From contig JBBDHG010000124.1 in assembly GCA_037951165.1 (NCBI GenBank), positions 248,001 through 312,000 of the forward strand: a stretch of DNA of 64,000 nt. Reading direction: 5' to 3'. This document shows positions 1 through 12,300 of this stretch, in pieces. The translations under genes and the position numbers were made by a program. Position 1 is the stretch's first letter. Each line of letters begins with the position of its first letter. This DNA comes from Lophius americanus (taxonomy: Eukaryota > Chordata > Actinopteri > Lophiiformes > Lophiidae). The notes under the pieces are model-generated. The model had not been told where the DNA came from. It made no database searches and saw only the letters and a list, made by a program, of their open reading frames with translations.

Positions 1-216
1 GCTTTTACATTTGCAAACATTTGTTGCCGTAATAATGACGACCCATGTTTTTTTCAAAATCTCAATAGACCTAGTCTACAATATAACTCAACAAAAATTA
101 TAATAGCTTGGGTTCCAAATAATCCCACAACTGACCGCTGTAGTACATCTGGTAACTCAAGAAAGTGAGAAATAATCAAACGCTACATGAATTACTTTTG
201 ACCTGGCAATTGGAGA

Positions 217-426
217 ATGAGAAACCCTTTAGGCAGAGAATATTTTTATTATCCTCGCCCTAAATCTTCCTTGAGAATTGATTTATTCCTTGTAAGCAAA
301 TCACTCACCCAACACATCAAGGAAAACATAATCCATCCAATTATTATCAGTGATTATACTTCCATCTCCCTATCAATAAAGATTACAACAAGTCTCCCAC
401 AAGAAGGTGTTTCAATACCAAACTCG
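217..426 (+). mobile_element. L1/Tx1-like LINE, endonuclease C-terminal fragment
   Basis: The plus-strand frame reads a stretch like the C-terminal part of the apurinic-type endonuclease of L1/Tx1 LINEs: a GREYFYY segment, then SSLRIDLFLVSKSL and a block ending IHPIIISDYTS. Active family members usually have SDH near the end of this block; here it reads SDY, so the catalytic His appears lost. The fragment is about 70 codons and open, with no ORF1 or full endonuclease. It probably belongs to the same dead element as the reverse-transcriptase pieces at 1.5-2.1 kb. The assignment rests on recognised motifs only. Confidence 0.6.
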
Positions 427-1499
427 TAGAAGATCCAGTTTTCACTTCATTAATCCTCTGAACATCTTCATTAATTCTCTGACGATCTATATCAGTGTTA
501 CCCAAATACAAATCTTAAAGGACCACAAAATCTTATAGTGGGTCAAGCCAAAAGCCATAACACTGTTATATTCAAAGCAAAGTGTCCTTTTCATTCAAAA
601 ATAACAACAAAAATACATACTAAAATAAAATTAAATAAATTTCCATTTTTACAAAAATTCAAATAAATACGCAAGTAAAACAAAACCCTCCATAGAATGC
701 TTTGGAAGACAAATATATCAAGATCTCAGGAATTAAAGTGCAATGCAAAACAATTTTATATTGTGTCAAAAACTGCTGCTTAAAGCGAGAAAAGGTATCT
801 TGTGCTTCGCCAACATCCACGCCACTCTGAGTGAGCACTCATGGGACACTTTTCTCCTTTCCGAATTGCAATGTTGGTCGTCTGTTACATGACTTGTGAT
901 GGTTTCCGACCTGGTGTTTACATGCAACGTCTTATCTAATCGGAAATGCTTTCACTCATGCACAGATGATCCACATTCCCGTTTATAAGGTGGCGATAAT
1001 GCTCCGGTGAGCTCGGTGCCGACCTCCAACAAGCGCCCAGAAGAAGAATACGACAAAGAAGGTAGGCGCAGAAGTGGCTTTTCGCACATCTAACCGTCCA
1101 AATATGTTAAACATATTTAAAAGATTGAAGAATAAATCACTCTCTAATGCAGATCGGTACTGTTTTGAAGTTTATTTTTGAAGCCGTATTTAAAATGCGT
1201 CGCGTTTCTAAAAAATCTTAGCGAAGCATTACGTCACGGCGCTACGCATGCGCAGATACAACACAAACAGAAAGCTTTCAGAAACAGTGTTTACACGCAG
1301 CGAATGAAGCAGGAATGTAGTCTAATTTAATAAGGTTTTTTCCATTCGGAAAGGGGTGTTTACATGCAGCTTTTTCTTTACCATTAGACGTCTTTTCAGA
1401 ATTTAATCTGAATTAGGCTGTAAACTCACCTGTCACATATTCAATTCAGGGTCCGCAGATAGGCAGCTCGCAGGGCAGATGTGGACCGCGGGCCCTATA
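427..1499. other. Noncoding stretch with a probable nonautonomous repeat
   Basis: No gene is visible. From about 880 to 1,430 the phrase GTGTTTACATGCA recurs (near 920 and 1,350), and the right edge reads TGAATTAGGCTGTAAAC, which resembles the ends of fish MITE-like repeats. I could not find a matching left terminal repeat, so the class is open. This segment separates the endonuclease and reverse-transcriptase pieces of the L1-like element and may be an insertion into it. Confidence 0.3.
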
Positions 1500-2115
1500 T
1501 TGAGGGCTGTTGAACTATATAAAGCCCTGAACAAAATGCCAAACAATAAATCACCAGGATCAGATGGATAACCAGCAGAATTCTGCAAACATTTTTGGGA
1601 CATATTGTTTTCATTCACAGAGTAATGAAAGAAATCAAAAATAACTCCACCATAACCACCCACATCATAATAGATGTGATGACATTAATATTAAAACCCA
1701 ATAAAGGTCCAACCCAGCCTTCCAGTTATCGCCCCCTATTAATGATTAATTCTTTTATCATTAATTAATAATAATTAATAAATTAATTCTAAATTTATCG
1801 GTCCTCTATTTATGTTACATACTATATACATACATTACAACATCGTGAAATGTATCTCTGCGTTCAACCCATGCCCGAGGGAGCAGTGGGCAGCCCCTGT
1901 GAAGCACCCAGGGAGCTGAGGTTTCAGGGTCTGGCTCAAGAACCCAATAGGCTCACCTAAGGCCAGAACAATTACAAATGGTGTCACATCATCAACTTTC
2001 ACATTCCATCAGGGAACCAGACAAGAATGCCCACTCTCTCCAATTTTTATTGACCGACTAGCAACAGCAATGCGACTTATCAACCTGAAGGTATTCAGTC
2101 AGAACACAAAATTAG
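1500..2115 (+). mobile_element. L1/Tx1-like LINE, reverse-transcriptase fragments
   Basis: Two pieces are recognisable in broken frames. At about 1,500-1,750 the translation gives KMPNNKSPGSDG, then an in-frame stop, then PAEFCKHFW, and later LKPNKGPTQPSSYRPL, all typical of the N-terminal fingers of L1-type reverse transcriptase. At about 1,985-2,110 it gives FTFHQGTRQECPLSPIF, the block just before the catalytic YADD motif. The intervening 200 bp are unrelated, and nothing catalytic follows. The element is dead and probably very old. Confidence 0.65.
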
Positions 2116-4269
2116 TGGGGGCCTGGTGGTGTGGGCGTTCGGGCAATGTGTGGGTGTGGGGCCCCTGAGATACTCACCCTTTACTCTCCCCCTTTTACCC
2201 TGAAGCGAGCTCCGCCGCCCCTTTTCCCCCAGTGTCCGGGGATTCTCTCTCGGCCTCTGTGGGCCTGGCGGGTTCAGGTATAGTCAGGGCTGGTTGTTTA
2301 ATCGATGTCAGTTATTGTGACATACACTTAGGTGGGTTTCCACTTTGGAGATTCTGAAAAATGTGTTGCAACATAAGCTCACTGGGTTAATGCATGAACA
2401 GATAAGTCAAAGACTGGGGGCGGGGTTTTCGTAGCAAGCCAAAATCTTTTTGTCCTCCTTGTTTGAGAGACCCAAGTGACCAAGTGCTGCGTATAATATT
2501 TACATTTAGATTGAACATATAACATTTACACATTTTATTTAACACGTACTTCCTAGGAAGATAAATATTACCAAGCTAATAAATAGGACTCGTTATTGTT
2601 CACACTGCTGGAGGACTGTGTTCATATTCAACCAAAACCGCTGTTTCTTGATTTGGTCTTAATGATCAGATTCAAAATGCATGTTCAGTGAGTTCTCATT
2701 TGTAAACTAGAGCTATTTATTTGTGGTTGGATCCCTCAGGTCAGATGATTGTATCAGGTTTGAACAGGCTGTGAGTATACAGGTGGGGAGTCAATGTCTT
2801 GAGTATATTATTGCAGATGACCTGTCAAGAATAAGAGTCTGGATACTACAGAAGACTCACCTTGAATTGTCTGATCTGATATGCACTCAGAGAAATAATC
2901 CTTGACTAGAGGAGCCTTCGTATTGTGCCTCCTGGTGTTCACAGATTGAACTGACTGTGTTTCGCAGTGATATAAAAATCAGATTTATTCAGAGATTGTT
3001 GCTGCTCTGCTTGTGTTGGTTGTTGCTACCATCATTAAGGTTAGCATTTTGGTTATGTTGCTTATCTAGATATAAGAGACAAGACTCATTCAGAATCAGC
3101 ATGGCTACACAGAATTTACTAGATGATTATTTTCCATGGCAAGCAGGGGTGGCAGAAGTCCACACATTCTTTACTCAAGAAGCACAGCTGATGTGTATGA
3201 AAATGAAGCATTTTTAAGTACAGGCTCTGAAATGTACTTAGACTATAAAGGTAAAGGTAGCAATTTTAAGAGCATTGATTACCAGCTATTTTTTGGAAAC
3301 TTAACGGAACCCTGTGATATATTAATATAAAACCTACATTGATGTCAGGCATTTGGAACCTTATTTCTCCTAATGACAATTCAAATGTAATGGCCATTTT
3401 GTAGAATAAAACACCAAAGTGGATCGAAGAAACAATGACATACCTTATCTTCGTCAAGTTTCTAAATATCCTCATTTTGTCTTATTAGGGGTTTCACATC
3501 TTTCATCTTGGTTCTTCTGTTGTGCATGATATATATAATAGATAAACTAAGGGATCATCTTTTCTATACGTTATTGTCCTGCTAGGTGTTATCAGTCTGG
3601 AAGTTGGGAAACCGAGCAATGATACTATAATATTGAGTTTTAAAAATGTCAGGAGCAGAAGTTCAGATTATTGTAATAAAGTGTAGGGAGTTGAATTAAA
3701 ACTTTGCAAGTAAACATATATACCCAAGTAAAGGACTATTTTTCTAACCCAATCTAAGTTCTCCAACTTGAGTAACAGCCCTTCCCTTCAGAAAACAACA
3801 TTTTTTGTATTAGGGACTACTTTATCTCACTGTCAATCAATGCCATAAGGGGCAAGTAAGCGACAAAGGCCTTTAAAGCTCCATTTAACCCTTTATTAAA
3901 GATTATATGTATAAATCTACATCTACCCGATCTTTAAACAGTAAATAAATTAGAATGATTGACATAAGGACTGTGTAGGTAAATGTACAAGATCTACTGA
4001 CATGTGTGGGTGACCTGCTGACCAATATGTCCTCTCGTGGAACAGATCTGCAGTTAAAAGTACTCAAATGAACCTGTGATAAAAACTAAAAATGAATTGA
4101 CAACCAACATTCTTCAAGCATTAATCTGCTGTTGTAAGAGCATACACTCTTCTCTATCAGGACATCTACCACATTAGGGAACTTGCTCCTGTTCGACACG
4201 AGAGGTGATGGCCAAGGTCCACTCAAAGCACCAAAAACAAGTACTTCATAGACTTTTTTTTAGGAGTCA
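2116..4269. other. Intergenic DNA, no gene recognised
   Basis: Only short open frames occur (the longest about 86 codons) and none resembles a family I know. The first 200 bases are GC-rich and may be more repeat; the rest is AT-rich and unique-looking. A hydrophobic frame near 3,000-3,070 is probably chance. Confidence 0.3.
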
Positions 4270-5210
4270 GGCAGTCATGACATTATCAGAATATCTCTTT
4301 ACAAGGGCAGCTGTCATTGGTGGTGACATATTTAGCGGCAAGAGAAGATATCCTGAAGTCGATGAAATTGAAATGAGCAAGAGTAAGGATCTGAATGCCT
4401 GACAAGGACCAAATTATGTTGGTCAAATGACTGGATCAGAGCATCTCCAAAACTGCAGGTCTTGTTGGGTGTTCCCAGTCTGCAGTAATTACTGCCTATC
4501 AAAGTTATCGGAGGAAGGAAGACTGGCAAACCAGCAATAGGGTCATGGGGCCCTAAAGCTCATTGAAGTGCATGTGGAGCAAAGGCTAGACCCTGTTCTC
4601 TGGTACCACAGTGAAGCACAAACTGAAGAAGTACAAGCTAGCTCTGACAGAGAATTCAGAACACACAGGACATTGCAACTTTCTGTGTATGTGGCTGCAA
4701 AGCAACAGAGAGGTCGTAATGCTAGCGCACTTTCTTGTTTATTTTGGGAAGACATAGCACCACAATATACCATGGGAAAATGGCAAGCCCGGGGAGACAG
4801 TGTGTTGTTTTTGGCAATGATCTTTAGGGAAACCTTGGGGCATACCATTCTTGTGGATTGTACTCACTTACATAAACATCGTTGATCAAGTACTTCCTTT
4901 CTTCCTCTCTTTCAGCAGGATTTTGCAACCTAATAGCTACAAAAAATAGCTCAGGAATGGCCTATGGAACACAACAAGTAGTTCAAAATGTTGACTTGGT
5001 TCTGAATTCCCAAGATCTCAATCCAATACAGCGCCCGTAGGATGAACTGGACAAACAGGTCTGTGTGATGCACGGAGGTCCCAGCTCACAATTTCCAGAA
5101 CTTAAAAGGTTCTTCTGCTAATGTCTTGATCTCATCTTACCTTGATGGATCAGGGCTGTTTTGGCAACAAAAGTGGGACCTACAGGTTATATTATGATGG
5201 ATGATTAGTG
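4270..5210 (+). mobile_element. Decayed Tc1-like transposon
   Basis: This is a degenerate copy of a common fish Tc1-like transposon, transposase sense on the plus strand. The start region (TGACATTATCAGAATATC near 4,279), the DNA-binding segment near 4,370-4,500 and the catalytic-domain segment near 4,740-5,190 (CAGATCT-type block AAGATCTCAATCCAAT near 5,012) follow one another in the expected order. The right end reads GATGATTAGTG followed by TATA, like the family terminus. The transposase frame is broken by many stops and indels. The left terminal repeat is not recognisable. Confidence 0.75.
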
Positions 5211-5212
5211 TA

Positions 5213-6311
5213 TATACCTGGACATGTGCACAGGGCAGTCATGTCAAAAGAGGACAGAATTTAAAAGAAAACACATTATTAACGGCACTAGTTTTATTTC
5301 AGAACACTTGAAGTACTTCAGAATTTTAACAGCGACTGCTGAAGTTTGGCGTCAAATCAAAATCTGGGGATTATTTCAAGTTCCTTTATGATTAAATAAA
5401 GAACTTGAATTAAGCTTAAAAATTTATATTAGTGCTGATATTTTGCACATAAAACCCACAATTGAGAGATATCTACCACCCATGTCAGCTACGTGGTTTA
5501 ACCCTCTGCAGATACTTAACACAGATTCCTGACAAAATGTGCAATGAATTGTGATCTCAGGGAAAAAAGACAAAAGTAGTGGAACAGATGTGCTTTAACT
5601 TAACAGGAAGTGACTACAGAGGAGTGCATTTCTGAAAAATATGCAGAATAAAAGGAAATAGACTTTATTTCCATACTTCATATAAAAGTTTCACATGGGT
5701 GAATTTTGTAAATTGTTAATGTATGTCTATCCAGTAGCATATGCAATACATTTTCAGAATGGGTCACCAAGGTAAAATTTATACATTAAAATAAATTTTA
5801 GACTCATTCATTGTTCACATTCTTAAATTCATTGTTTAACAAGAGCAAAAATGAAAATAAAAGTTCTCTCGTGTACCGTTTAGCCTTTTATAGCACAACA
5901 AAAAAATAAATAAACCTTCCTTTTGGCAGTGAAAGATGTTTTCAATCAGAATTGATGACTTGAAAAGAATAAATCAACTTGTTTTCTAGAATTTACTTAA
6001 TTCTGTCAGATTTTGAACAGAATTGTATCAAAACCTGTCCCTCCACCTGACCTATTTGACAAATAAGTGCTTATTAACAGTACAAGTTATCAGACAGCAC
6101 AACAGATCCAACAATAACTTGAGGAAATGTTTATTTGAAGCGTGCAATTCAATTGCCTGTGAGCAGAATTTTGAGGAGAAACTGACATTTGCATGGTTCA
6201 AACAAGTTGGTGTCCAAATTTCAGCAAAAATAAGCCCCTTCCAGCGATAACAAAAAAAAGAAGTCACAGACCTTTAGGTGAAACCCCTGAAAGAAAGGAG
6301 CAAAAAATGCA
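5213..6311 (-). other. Probable znf142 3' UTR and downstream DNA
   Basis: This lies directly downstream of the znf142 stop codon on the minus strand. Minus-strand AATAAA signals occur at 6,130-6,135 (about 180 bp past the stop) and 5,664-5,669. There is no other coding signal. Which signal is used cannot be told from sequence. Confidence 0.45.
6130..6135 (-). terminator. Candidate znf142 polyadenylation signal
   Basis: AATAAA on the minus strand, about 180 bp beyond the znf142 stop codon. A second AATAAA lies at 5,664-5,669, giving a longer alternative. Confidence 0.35.
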
Positions 6312-9300
6312 CTATGTAATGTTGTTCAGTGTTTCCTTTTGTGAAACTTTTGTTTTGCTGTCAACCCCCATTGTCACAATCTCTTTCTGCTCCATGTCAG
6401 ATACTCTCTTGTTCAGTACCCCTGTCAGGGCTTCTTTCAGGGTCAGGCCGGGTGCCTCAGAGTCTCTCACAACACCCTGCTCAACTGACATCTCCGGATG
6501 GTGCCTTTGCAAATGTTTGACTACTTGGAACCTCTGTTTGGCTCTGTAGGAGCAGTGACGACATGAGAAAGGCTGCTGCCTGGTGTGCGACAGGTAGTGG
6601 TGTCTGAGGCCTGCCGGCCAACGGAAGTCCTTGCTGCAGAGGCCGCACACGTAAGGTCGGTTGTCACTGTGCTGACGCTGATGGGTCTTCAGTATAAAAT
6701 TTGTCTTGAAGGCTTTGCCGCATTTTTCGCAGACGTACGGCCGCATTTCACAATGCTGCGTGTCACGGTGAGCCCGGAGAGCATCTGCTCTGTTAGTCCG
6801 GTAGTCACACTCTTCACAGGCATGTGGTTTTTCTCCTGCAGAGGATGAATTGGATGAATCTTTGAACCAGCTCTTGACACTCATACCTAAATGTATAGTG
6901 CTGTGAATAAGTATTTGACAACCTCCTGGTTTGTTCTGGTTGTGTGTGTATCTCCTACTAAAATATCTCAGCTCTTAAAACTAAATTTAGAAAACCAAAT
7001 GAACACTAAATAAAACTTTGTAATTTTTTTAGTTATTTCGAAAGGTTAACCTTAATCAGCAGCGTGAAAAAGTAACTATGCCCTTCAAATATCTTCCAAA
7101 CTGCATTAATAAGTGTTTGCAGCTGGATTAGACACATCCAGGCCTGATTAATACCTGCCTTTTTCAATCATCACTTGGAAACACCATTTACAGGACCAGA
7201 AAGTTGGCTCAGTGCTCTCAGTAGTACAATACCAAAAGCTTTTTTTTCTAAGGCCCTGGGATTCCAAAGAACCACAGTGAGACACATTATCAATAAACGA
7301 AAAATCAAAAGAAATCCAAAGAACTACTACAGGCCACTCTTACCTCTCACATCTGGTGTAAACCAAACACAGCATTTCACAGAAAGTATAATATACCGAC
7401 TATCAAGCATGGAGGTGGATTCATGAATTCTGTTATCTACCGGACAGTTATGATGGATGTCAAGTCATTAATCTGTGAGGTGAAGTTCAAATGCAACTGG
7501 GTAATGAAGCTACAGAACGATCTGAAGAGGAGGATTAAGTCCAAAGTCGGCCAAAATTCCATCAACAGCTATATCACACATTGATCCGGTTACCAGAAGT
7601 GTGTGCAGTTTTTACTGCTAAGGTTTGATAAAACCAGCATCCCGTTCACATGCGCATTTCCCCCCCGCAAGATTTAGGTATTGGAAAACCATTTTTCCTC
7701 ATTAAATTTAATGAAAATCCAAGACCGTTAAGTATGAGATACACACTAAGACAGACTAACTGTCTAATTAGAGTTAAATTTTGCTTCACAGCACTGTACA
7801 AAACACAAGGCCTGCATAAAAACATACAGCTAACATCAAAGATATTATGTATTACTAACCTTCAAAAGCAATAATAATTATCAAAGATATCCGAGGTCAT
7901 GTTTGTAATCTGACACCACAACATTATCGTTTCAGTTTCTCCAACAGTACACTGCTCAAAAAAAAATTAGGGGAACACTTAAAGCACACATTAGATCTTG
8001 ATGAACAAAACATTCAAGTTTATTCATTCACTTGCAGGTTAGAATCTTTATTGAATACATTGTGTAATTCATCGGGGAAAAATTAGCTAAGTGTGTGTTT
8101 GACCTCTACGTGCCTGTAGGCACTCCTGGCATCTGGGCAATCTCCTGATGTAGTGGTGTACTGTGTCCTGTGGTAACTTCTCCCTGACTTGGATCAGGGA
8201 GCTCCTGGACAGTCTGTGGCACTACTTGGCAGCGTCTGAGCACAAAAGTCAAGGTCCAAAAGGTTCTCAGTTGGATTCAGACCTGGGGAACGTGAGAGCC
8301 AGTCAATGGCATCAAGTCCTTCATCATCCAGGGACTGGATGAGGCCAGTGTGTCCTGCACCAGCAAAAGGACTGACAATTGGTCTGAGGATTTCATCCTA
8401 TTACCTAACACCAGTGAGAGTACCGTTGGGTAGCACGTGGCGGTGTGTGCAACCCTCTAACGTTATGCCTCTCCAGACCATAAATTACCCAATGCCATAC
8501 CGGTCATAGTGGACGATGTAGCAGGCAGCATAACGTTCGTCATTGAATCTCAAGACCCTTGCACATCTGTAGCATGTGCTACCTGTGAACCTCCTCTCAT
8601 CTGTGAAGAGAACGGGCTGTCAATGCTGAACCTGCCAATTTTGGTGTTCTCTGGTAAAGGCCAATCAGGCTGCACAGTGCTGGGCTGTGAGCACAGGTCC
8701 CAATTGTGGATGTTGGGCCCTTATGCCACCCCTGGAGGTAATATTGTAGGGCTTTGGCAGTGCTCCTCCTGCTTCCTCTTTGCAGTAAGGAACAGATAAC
8801 AGTTCTGCTGCTGAGCTGTTGCCCTTCTAAGGCCTTGGCCAGCTTTACTCGTGTAATGGCCCATATACTGGTATCTCCTCCACACTCCACATGGTTCACC
8901 CCCAGTTGAACCACACTCCACATGGTTCACCCCCAGTTGTTGGGTTCTCGGTGACTGCTCTGAGAACCCAACAAACCATCTTGTGATGGCATGTATGGAT
9001 GGGCCATCCTGAAGGAGCTGGGCTACCTGTGCAACCTGAATGGGCTGCAGGTACCATACCATGCTCCCAGTAGTGAGGAGGGGCAGTAGGAAAATGTTCC
9101 CCTAATTTATTTGAGCAGTGTATATACCTAATCAAAATTTACCTGTGTGCTTAGTCATGTGGTACTTCAGCTGAGTCGCCCACTTGCATTTGTAGCCACA
9201 CTGTGGACATAGGTACTTCTTCTCTTCTCGGTGAACTCGCATGTGAATCTAAGAATTCATTTAAAACACAGGAAAATGTTTACTTTCATTATGCGTTGGA

Positions 9301-12300
9301 TTTTGAAAACAGAAAATGTCATAGTCATCAAATGAATGGTATTCGGGTTAAAATGATTCTAGAATTCTTTATTCGGCTTGATGCTAGTGCCCATTTCAGA
9401 AGCAAAACGATTTAGTTTGGGCTGGGTGTTGACAAGCCTAGTTGAAAGTAAATATATTGTGCATGAAAGAACTGTTTTTATCATATGTTTCATTCATTCA
9501 TTATCAACCGCTTATCCTGTTCAGGGTCTCGGGTGGCTGGAGTGGAGGCGGGTTCACCCACTACGAGTCATCAGTTCATCGCAGGGAACAGTGTGGGCAG
9601 CAGTATGTTGCACAGCAAGAAGAACCCCAGGTCCATAAGTTTACATAATTTCTTGTGTGTGCATGGATTCCCTCCAGTCCAAAACGTAAAATGGAGGTAT
9701 ATTAATGACTCTATAACAGTTATGAGTGTGTGTCTGACTTCTGATTTTCCTCTCTGTGCGGTCAGAAACATGCAACTCTTGTCATCTAATTATGTCATAC
9801 CCCCCAAGACCCTGCACAGAATAAGCGTTTACAGAAAAAAGACAGATGCCTACCTGAATAGAAATCTGTTTCCAATACACAGCTTTCCTCATGAGATATT
9901 ACTATTAACTTGAGTGATATAAGTCGAGGAATTTAGACAATATTAGCTTTTCCTTCATGTTGATTTCATACTGATAGTAATTGATATATGAAATAGAACT
10001 AAATGTTGCAGTGTCGTTTTTGTGTTATGTCTGAAGGCCCCTCTACTGTTCACTGCATTGATGTGAATAGCAGTTGTAATGAACTGAAACACTAAAATAA
10101 GATAAACTGGCAATTCTTTTGGCTCAAATTTTAGTTCCTGCAAAAAAAAAAAAACAATAAATATTTTTGGGCAATTTCTGAGCATATTCACTCAATACCA
10201 GTCTAATTTCTGTCCACTACAGCCAGCAGCTGAGTGTCTTGGCTTGGATTAGGAACATGGGGAAGTGGATAGCCAAGATCTGTCCGCAGCTGGCAAAGCT
10301 CCATCCAAAGATAAGAAAATCAGCATACCAAGAGCAACCTGGCCATTGCAATTGCAGAAATACATGCTTTCCGTTAGGAATACTTTGAATCATTCCTAGT
10401 ATACAAACAGTTTGTACAGTTTCTTACTGTGCTTCAAAAATGAACGTCACTCTTTTCTCAAGAAATGTTGCTATGAAAAAGCAGAAAACAGTTTCTAAAT
10501 ATGCACCTCTCCAGGAAATCTATGAAACTGCATAATTTGTAGAGGATATATATGACGGAGATGAAAGCTTTTCCACTGTTTATTGGCCTGTATTTTGAAA
10601 ATACCATATGACATTAATGGCTCTTTGATGTGTATACTAAGTTTCATGTAAACATATTCTATATGAAAACAAATTTGAAATTATTTTTTATTATTATTTT
10701 TTAATTATTTTATTGTAATGTTTTATTTTTTTATTGTCCAGTGTCCAGTGGACAATATCCTTCTTACAGAGAGAATAATAAAGTGATTATAGCCCGGGGG
10801 GAATAAAAAAGAGACATGTTGTTGTATAGGGGACTATGAATAGTTATATTGTTACGCTGGGTAAAGAAACTTCCTGGAGTCTTAGGAAAACTCCAGAAAA
10901 ATCACAACTATAATCTTCAGGCTAAGCTAAGTTAAGCATCTCCTGGTTGTAGTTTCAAATTGGACATACAAATAAAATAATAGTATTGATCTTTCCAACT
11001 TAGTGTTGGCAAATAGTAAGTATGTTTCCCTGTATTGACTCAGAAATTAAACTGTTTTAATCAAAAATAAATGTATATCCTATTAAGATTCCCATTTAAA
11101 TCAAATATTGTGGTCAAAATATATATGGATATTCTATTAAAGGAAAAAGTATGACCTAATTGTAATAACAGTCCTTTTAGTAAACTTAAATCTCCTTACA
11201 GCAAAATCTATGTCTGAACTTTGAGCTTACCTTTAACCTGGATGGATCGGTGCAGGTGTAAGTGCACTGCTCACAGCTGTAGGGCCTCTCCCCAGTATGA
11301 ATACGAATGTGCCATGTAATCTTCTGTTTGTTCCGTGTTGAGTACTTGCAGTCTGTGCATTTGTACAGACGCTTGCCTCCATGTGAACGCAGGTGCTGCT
11401 CAAACACGAGCTGATGCCGACAGGCAAAATGACAGGTGCTGCACTTAAGTGGTTTATCATCTGGAGATCCCTCCTCATGTTCATTTAGAAGGTGTTGAGC
11501 CAGAAGCTGTCTGGTTTTGGTAGCGAATGGGCACAACTGACACTGATGTGCCAGGTGGGTTCTCTGATGAATGGCGAGGCTTTCCTTTGTCTTAAAAGAC
11601 TCTTGGCAGGAAGTACATTTGAGTCTAGTGTGCTTGTTCTCTTGGTGGGTCTTCAGCTTGACCTCACTGCTACACGTGTAGTCACACTGCTTACATGAGA
11701 AAAATACTTTAAGCTGGTGAACACGTTTGCAGTGGTTTCTTAGCGCGACCTCAGAACTGAACTGAGCTTCACAACGAGTGCAACTGTGGTTCAACTCTCC
11801 CGTGTGGCATCGGAGATTATGTCTTCTTACATCATTAACTGTGTAACCCCTGAAGTCACAGAGAGAACAGAAGTGTGTTGGTTGTTTGTCGTGGATGCGC
11901 ACCTTGTGCTGACGCAGTTTGGTCACAGCCCCGAAGGTCTTTTCACATATATCACAGCTGTGACGACCAATTCCTGTGTGAAGAGACTCATGCTGTTCCA
12001 AGCGATACTGCCTCGATGTGCTAAAAGGACAATAGTGACAACGGAGAGGTCGGGTACCTTTGTGCTTGAGAGCTATATGTTGGGCCAGGCATCGCTCTTG
12101 TTTACAGGTGAAAGTACAGTGCTGGCAATGCAGATGCTTATGTCTAGCAACACCAAGTTTTTTTCTTTTATGGACGTACAGTCTGTGACGGGTCAAAGAC
12201 ATCTCAGACTCGGCCAAAAATGAGCACATGGTACAAGAGATTCTATCTGGCTCCATAGAGTCCCCTTTTGCTTTGACTGACTGACCACCACAGCCATCAT

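Noticed and set aside
2957..3217. Hydrophobic ORF resembling a membrane segment
   Set aside because: Short, no conserved motif, low-complexity Leu/Cys run; no neighbouring exon with matching phase was found.
8306..9135. Several ORFs of 67-113 codons in the 7.9-9.1 kb interval
   Set aside because: They are shadows of the decayed Tc1 element and mostly read the wrong strand or frame.
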